Shown: piece by piece, positions 59,771 to 64,000 of the stretch
Layout: each line of letters begins with the position of its first letter
Position numbering within the stretch: position 1 is the stretch's first letter
NCBI GenBank assembly: GCA_905250025.1
Contig: CAJNOJ010000254.1
Span: 62,001 to 126,000 of the forward strand
Source: Adineta ricciae
Lineage: Eukaryota; Rotifera; Eurotatoria; Adinetida; Adinetidae
Length of the DNA: 64,000 nt
Direction: 5' to 3'
The notes under the pieces: generated by a model
Told to the model about the DNA's origin: nothing
Seen by the model: only the letters and a program-made list of their open reading frames with translations
The model's database searches: none
Program-made: the position numbers and the translations under genes

Positions 59771-60859
59771 GTTTTCAACTTGTGATGTTCATCAGATGAT
59801 GAATGAAGATATTTATATGCATAATCACTTAGAGAAGGTAAGAAGTAATCAATCAATTAGTGATGTAAATCAATTACGATGATCTGATGATGAGGATGAG
59901 GTGAATCGATGTGCATGAGGTGAGTTAGTTCGATTGTTTCGAAGTGGATTATTGAATGCATTTCAATTTACACATGAGGGAAAATGTTTTCAGTTGGATA
60001 TGGGATTGAACGAAGGAGCTGTGGAATTCAGTTAGGAAAGATGAAAATGAGAAGATGGATAAATGAGTGACATTTATTGTTCTCTACATACTCGACCATA
60101 ATATCATAATTATTGTAACAGTGCATATGAAGCGATTTGATTTATAACATTTGTCCGCAAAACTGAGATAATATTCAAGAGGACACTGCACAAAATGCTT
60201 CGATCAATTTTTTTGGAATAAAGGGTTTCATCGGATTGAAGGAAACATCTGTACAGTATGAGAATTGTTCGTCTTTGAGTCGATTGTGAACTAGACTGCG
60301 GGCAGTGACATCTTTTGTCTGTTGTCTAGGGCATCGAAAATTAAAACCAAATAATATGATTTGGTTTAATTTATCTATAATATTGCACTGCTCGCTTCTT
60401 TTGTGTTCTGCTTGCCTCTGCCTCACCTTAGTGTAATTCGTGTGCGTTATCTTTCGATTGAAAATAGATGAAAGCACCTAGAATTTGACGGAAGAATTGG
60501 TGAACATCATTACAGACAAATCAATATTGAAACTACTTTTTATTGTCTATCGGAGGCGGTTTCGTTGCATTCATAACGCTAAAATAAGCGTCTTTCTCAC
60601 ATACTATTTCATACGAAAAGATAGGAAGTTTTCATTTTATTCGGGAAAAATAAATGCTGTCAACAAGATTTGAACTTTGTTTAGATTTCATTGTTTTATT
60701 TCGGGCTCCGTGGCATCCGTTGAGTTATTCTTATCATACAACTGACCATTATATTTAGTTGTGCAGAACGCCAAGTATGAAATCGAATCGGATTGAAAAT
60801 ATATTATTCCATGCTTCTGCTCGCATTTAGATCGATTTCATTTCGTCAATTTATTCGTT
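59771..60859. other. Upstream of homeobox gene, no gene confirmed
   Basis: 1.1 kb. A 100-codon minus-strand frame at 60175-60477 has no recognisable content and no splice support. The last 40 bp hold a 3' splice-like cgcatttag before the small gene at 60860. Confidence 0.4.
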
Positions 60860-62274
60860 ATGTCTATCGATTCAATGAATGAACAACTAAGTGCTGAACT
60901 TACGGAAGTGCGTCAACCAACTCAGGACGATCGTTCCCGGAAGCAGTATTCCGCTTATTTCCCGTGAAAACCGGCAGGATATTTATAGTATCCGCGCTGG
61001 AAACCACGAGAAAATACTCGGAATCCCACTGAAGGAACCGGTAACCGTATCCGACTAATGGTTATGGCGGGTTCTTGCCGGTTCCCGATAAAACTTTTTA
61101 AATGCGATGAAAGGATTCGGTAGCTGGAATACTGCTTCCATGAAATTCCCGGAAGGTCCTGGAACTAGTCAGTTCCGGCCCNGCAGGATATTTATAGTAT
61201 CCGCGCTGGAAACCACGAGAAAATACTCGGAATCCCACTGAAGGAACCGGTAACCGTATCCGACTAATGGTTATGGCGGGTTCTTGCTGGTTCCCGATAA
61301 AACTTTTTAAATGCGATGAAAGGATTCGGTAGCTGGAATACTGCTTCCATGAAATTCCCGGAAGGTCCTGGAACTAGTCAGTTCCGGCCCGGATTCTTCG
61401 ACCTGGGAATCAGATAAATCTGCACATTCTCCATAATTTTTTTAGCTGGCCATTCGACAAGTAGAAGAGCCGGATAATCTAAATATTCTCAGCGAAATGA
61501 AGACACCCAGATGCATCAATCCAACAACGGACCTGATAGGATTCCCGGTGACGGATTTGAATTGGATTCCGTTGGTAAATCTCACACCAAATGCTGCAAA
61601 TTTGATGGGTGTTCTTTTTAGCTATATTCTATGATGGCCTTTTGTTTATCTGTCGGCTCCTATGTTGAATCCGATGCAGATCCGCCACCGGAAATCCGAT
61701 AGGATTTTGTCGGATTGTCGAATTCCGGTAAAGTCTAATATTGGATCCAATCGGGCCCGAGTACGGGATTGGTCGACCTGGGCACTCCTGGTACTAGTAG
61801 CTGTTTCGTTTAATTCCAGTAGCATATAGAATTTTATGTTTACAGGTTCGGTTAGAACAAATCAAAGATAATAAATCGGATGAACAAGTGATGGCCAGTA
61901 GTATTAGGGTGGGGTGTGAGGGTGGGTGAGTGTGAGTATAATCAGTCTGAACTTGTATTTTGTTTTCATTTCTAGAGCAACGGAAACGACAATGGAACGG
62001 CAAATGTAGTTGAGAAATTGTATTGCAGTGGTTGGTGGAAAGGTAAGCGGGAAATACAATAATTTTCCTACTAAGATTTAGAAGATAGGTGAAGTTTTTG
62101 TAGATTAGTCTGTTTTATTTCTGATCGTTAGCAACTAGATAGAGATCATGTAAACATTTCTTCTCATATGTATATTCAGGAGATGACTTTTACTTTGAAC
62201 AAGGAACGTTTCCTGTCGATGGAAGTGCAGAGAAAAAAGATCGAAATGAATTAATAGAAGACAGCAATACGTAG
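60860..62274 (+). CDS. Small four-exon gene, 90-aa hypothetical protein, intron 1 filled with repeats
   Basis: Exons 60860-60907, 61846-61908, 61976-62042 and 62180-62274 are joined by GT-AG introns with matching phases (0, 0, 1) and end in TAG. Product begins MSIDSMNEQLSAELTE and is acidic and polar, with one YCSGWWKGDDFYFEQG patch; no signal peptide, membrane helix or known domain. Intron 1 (about 940 bp) contains the GC-rich repeats and the single N at 61182, so its true length is unknown; the other introns are 67 and 137 bp. Donor of intron 2 lies within a G-quadruplex motif. No homolog recognised. Codon-phase agreement at three junctions is the main support. Confidence 0.5.
60941..61160. 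mobile_element. Possible short non-autonomous element with inverted ends
   Basis: ggaagcagtattcc near 60942 returns inverted (ggaatactgcttcc) near 61125, bounding about 190 bp of GC-richer DNA with cccgg-type ends. No target-site duplication or ORF could be confirmed, so this may be a MITE-like remnant. Confidence 0.3.
60974..61181 (+). repeat. 208-bp direct duplicate flanking an N, left copy
   Basis: Identical to 61183-61390 except one C/T difference near 61120/61288. The copies abut the single N at 61182 on both sides. Confidence 0.95.
61183..61390 (+). repeat. 208-bp direct duplicate flanking an N, right copy
   Basis: Starts at the first base after the N. Same dovetail geometry as the 8.4-kb block. 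Confidence 0.95.
61391..61795. repeat. Degenerate GC-rich repeat, copy 1
   Basis: Shares with 62450-62770 the block gcaaatttgatgggtgttct followed by agctatattctatgatg, many ggatccg/ccgatc words and a tcgacctggg end. Confidence 0.7.
61907..61926 (+). other. G-quadruplex motif at a donor splice site
   Basis: GGG-T-GGGG-TGTGA-GGG-T-GGG satisfies the four-run G4 rule and straddles the exon 2 donor of the small gene on its sense strand. Confidence 0.7.
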
Positions 62275-62354
62275 ATAAAATTAGAATATCAAAAGAGAAT
62301 TAGTTTATGCTATTCGAAACTGAGACTGTGTATTTGAAACGAACAACTGTTTTC

Positions 62355-62449
62355 NNNNNNNNNNNNNNNNNNNNNNNNNNNNNNNNNNNNNNNNNNNNNN
62401 NNNNNNNNNNNNNNNNNNNNNNNNNNNNNNNNNNNNNNNNNNNNNNNNN
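62355..62449. other. Assembly gap, 95 N
   Basis: Run of undetermined bases, probably a sized scaffold gap, inside the repeat region. Confidence 0.95.
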
Positions 62450-62770
62450 CAAAATCCGATCGGATTCCTGGAAACGGAATTGCATTGGAATCCGACTAGA
62501 AAAATCCCGTCGGTTGTTGCAAATTTTATGAGCGATCTTTCTAGCTATATTCTATGATGATCCTTAGAAAATCCAAGAAATCCATGTTTCGGGTCCGACG
62601 AGATCCGACGTGGGATCCGATCGGATCCGAGACCGTCGGAATCCAATGCGATTCCGTCACCCGGATTTCATCGGATCCGTCGAATTCCTGTAGGATCCGA
62701 TAAAATTCTGTATTGGATCCGATGGGATCCGGTGGGATCCGAGTATGGGATTGTTCGACCTGGGTGATTA
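62450..62770. repeat. Degenerate GC-rich repeat, copy 2, rich in GGATCCGAT words
   Basis: Dense near-palindromic words (gatcggatccga, gatgggatccggtgggatcc) with the same core and tcgacctggg end as 61391-61795. Starts at the 95-N gap, so its left edge is unknown. Confidence 0.7.
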
Positions 62771-62960
62771 TCTTTGTCAACTTCAGCACATTGTTGATCT
62801 ATTCCGGTTTATGGCGATGAATTTTACTAGAGGGAAACACGTCGAGAATATCATTGATGTTCTCAAAACGACTCTGATTGATTACTAACAACGAATAAAA
62901 CCGCATGCAAATTACAAAATATCTTCTCCGAATTTGCTCTGCCACCACTTATGTCGTCCC

Positions 62961-63286
62961 TTAATTCTTCACGACTACATTTGTTTGATGACAATGATAT
63001 TGACCCGACCACGAACGCAGTCCGTACAAATGCTCAATATGATCGCGATATCCGCAAATCTGAATGAAAAGATCTCGGCTGGCGGAGAAATGAGTTAAAA
63101 GTACCGTTTTCCTTTGAACAACGTAACAATAGAGACTATTATTAATCTCACTTTCACTGTAATTGCACAATTATGCGTATATTCTAGCTAGAAAGCTATG
63201 CACAGTGAAATGTACTCACTCCAAGCTATCGTATCACGAGAGCCATCGTTGAAGTAAAACATATCTTTAAATCCATCAATATCCAT
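62961..63286 (-). CDS. Putative two-exon small protein, 88 aa
   Basis: Exon 1 (63216-63286) begins MDIDGFKDMFYFNDGSRD; donor gtacat, acceptor aattacag, exon 2 (62961-63156) in phase to a stop. Contains SWSGQYHCHQTN near the end. No family recognised; a nearer donor (gtgagt at 63220) gives a shorter product in another frame. Weakly supported. Confidence 0.3.
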
Positions 63287-63512
63287 GATTGTTCATTATA
63301 TTTAAACAGTTTATTTCAAATAGCAGCCTCTTCGTTAACCTGCATTTTTTATTCGCAACATGAGAAAACCATTGTTAATGGAATCTGATTTCGACGATTT
63401 CCATCATTCATAAATGCATTGTTCGTTTGAAGTTTAAAACAAGAACCGGCCGATCCGAGAAATAGCACTGTTCGCGCTCTTCATTATGGTTCAGCGGGAA
63501 ACAGCCTAGCAG
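63287..63512. other. Intergenic
   Basis: No gene seen. Confidence 0.4.
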
Positions 63513-63770
63513 AATTTGATATCAATAAATATTCGTCAACTTTATCTTTTAGTATTACAATATCTGATTTACCTGATTGACGCCGTACTTATTGGCGTCA
63601 TAGGCAATTCTGCATATGACTTCAAGAAAGATGAAATCAAGGCAAGCGATTTCGTGAAAACGTTTCTCATCTGTGCAACAATCGCCATTATACTAAACAG
63701 TGGTCAATGGTTTATTCAAGCAGCTTTACGAAGGCAAACAAGAATCAATCCTGTTACTGACAGTCAGTAA
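63513..63770 (+). CDS. Last exon of a small membrane protein
   Basis: Open frame without its own ATG, beginning after cagcctag at 63502-63509 and ending in TAA. Two hydrophobic helices (LVLQYLIYLIDAVLIGVIG and FLICATIAIILNSG) flank a charged loop (DFKKDEIKASDF); a basic tail follows. The start must lie in an upstream exon; an ATG at 63487 leads to a stop unless spliced. No family recognised. Confidence 0.35.
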   Translation, partial: NLISINIRQLYLLVLQYLIYLIDAVLIGVIGNSAYDFKKDEIKASDFVKTFLICATIAIILNSGQWFIQAALRRQTRINPVTDSQ

Positions 63771-63816
63771 TGTCTTCTTCTCTTCTCGACATTTTTTACG
63801 TGCAGATCAACATTAA

Positions 63817-64000
63817 TATTTGACCAGAGATCATTTATTTTACTCATAAAAATAAATCAACTACAGACAGAAAAATACGAAAAGTCTAGTTACAAGTTTC
63901 TTCCAGATCGTGCACGATAGTTCTGAAACCAAATACGGATCGACGATAAAGGCAATAGAAGTTGTTGAGCTAGCTGTTCTTGTTCACACGGTGTTGGATA
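63817..64000 (-). repeat. Third, partial copy of the homeobox 3' end
   Basis: From about 63817 the sequence matches 59012-59195 with very few changes, including the homeobox stop (63890-63892) and helix 3 of the homeodomain on the minus strand, running off the window. Similarity begins at the DUF885 stop codon region and not before, so the DUF885 gene is missing upstream. Confidence 0.9.

Noticed and set aside
60175..60477. 100-codon minus-strand ORF
   Set aside because: No recognisable content, codon use like random AT-rich DNA, no splice support.
61901..61940. Interstitial telomere repeat
   Set aside because: Resembles TGTGGG units but is irregular and only about 30 bp; described as a G4 motif instead.

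Overview
The window is eukaryotic: AT-rich DNA with densely packed multi-exon genes, mostly 45-60 bp GT-AG introns, and animal gene families (MAO, smoothelin-like, PHLDB/LL5, SDF4, CFAP91, homeobox, rhodopsin-like GPCRs). The tiny introns, short intergenic gaps, a divergent GPCR family with altered DRY motifs, bacterial-looking genes (beta carbonic anhydrase, DUF885) and allele-like near-duplicates fit a bdelloid rotifer (Adineta/Rotaria type). That is an inference; no rRNA or mitochondrial marker is present.

Layout. 1-5 kb: 3' end of a GPCR, sedoheptulokinase, and a complete MAO-type amine oxidase with a C-terminal tail anchor. 5.9-7.4 kb: frameshifted astacin-like protease. 8.5-13 kb: mitochondrial ribosomal protein uL1m, beta carbonic anhydrase, a short unknown ORF and a GNAT acetyltransferase with a signal-like N-terminus. 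13.8-16.2 kb: a second GPCR and a small Ly6/three-finger protein, assembled here from three exons. 16.8-22 kb: SLC46-like transporter and two tandem SDF4/Cab45 EF-hand genes with a patch of gene conversion. 23-25 kb: an inverted repeat and an IRG-like GTPase. 26.5-30.9 kb: smoothelin-like CH-domain gene. 31-36 kb (minus strand): FkbM methyltransferase, GTF3C5 and an arrestin-fold protein in close tandem. 36.5-43.2 kb (minus): a 14-exon PHLDB/LL5 gene with two alternative first exons.

42.9-59.7 kb is one 8.4-kb block present twice in direct orientation, the copies meeting at a single N (51301). Each copy carries the PHLDB alternative first exon, two tRNA-Val(AAC) genes, CFAP91, a 2-Cys peroxiredoxin, prefoldin subunit 4, a DUF885 protein and a homeobox gene. 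The end of one contig repeats the start of the next with allele-like divergence. The same dovetail geometry recurs, 208 bp long, at the other single N (61182). The simplest reading is scaffold joins between unmerged overlapping or allelic contigs, not a biological tandem duplication. A third partial homeobox copy, next to different DNA, begins at about 63817.

60-64 kb is accessory: GC-richer degenerate repeats, a 95-base gap and small multi-exon genes, one with a repeat-filled intron and a G-quadruplex motif at a donor site.

Several same-strand genes are 70-240 bp apart, with a strong 3' splice site just before the downstream ATG. This fits the spliced-leader trans-splicing known in bdelloids and possibly polycistronic units. 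Exon structures were assembled by hand from GT-AG signals and reading-frame continuity. I found no virus, CRISPR array or intact transposon, and nothing I would call a clearly new multi-gene system.
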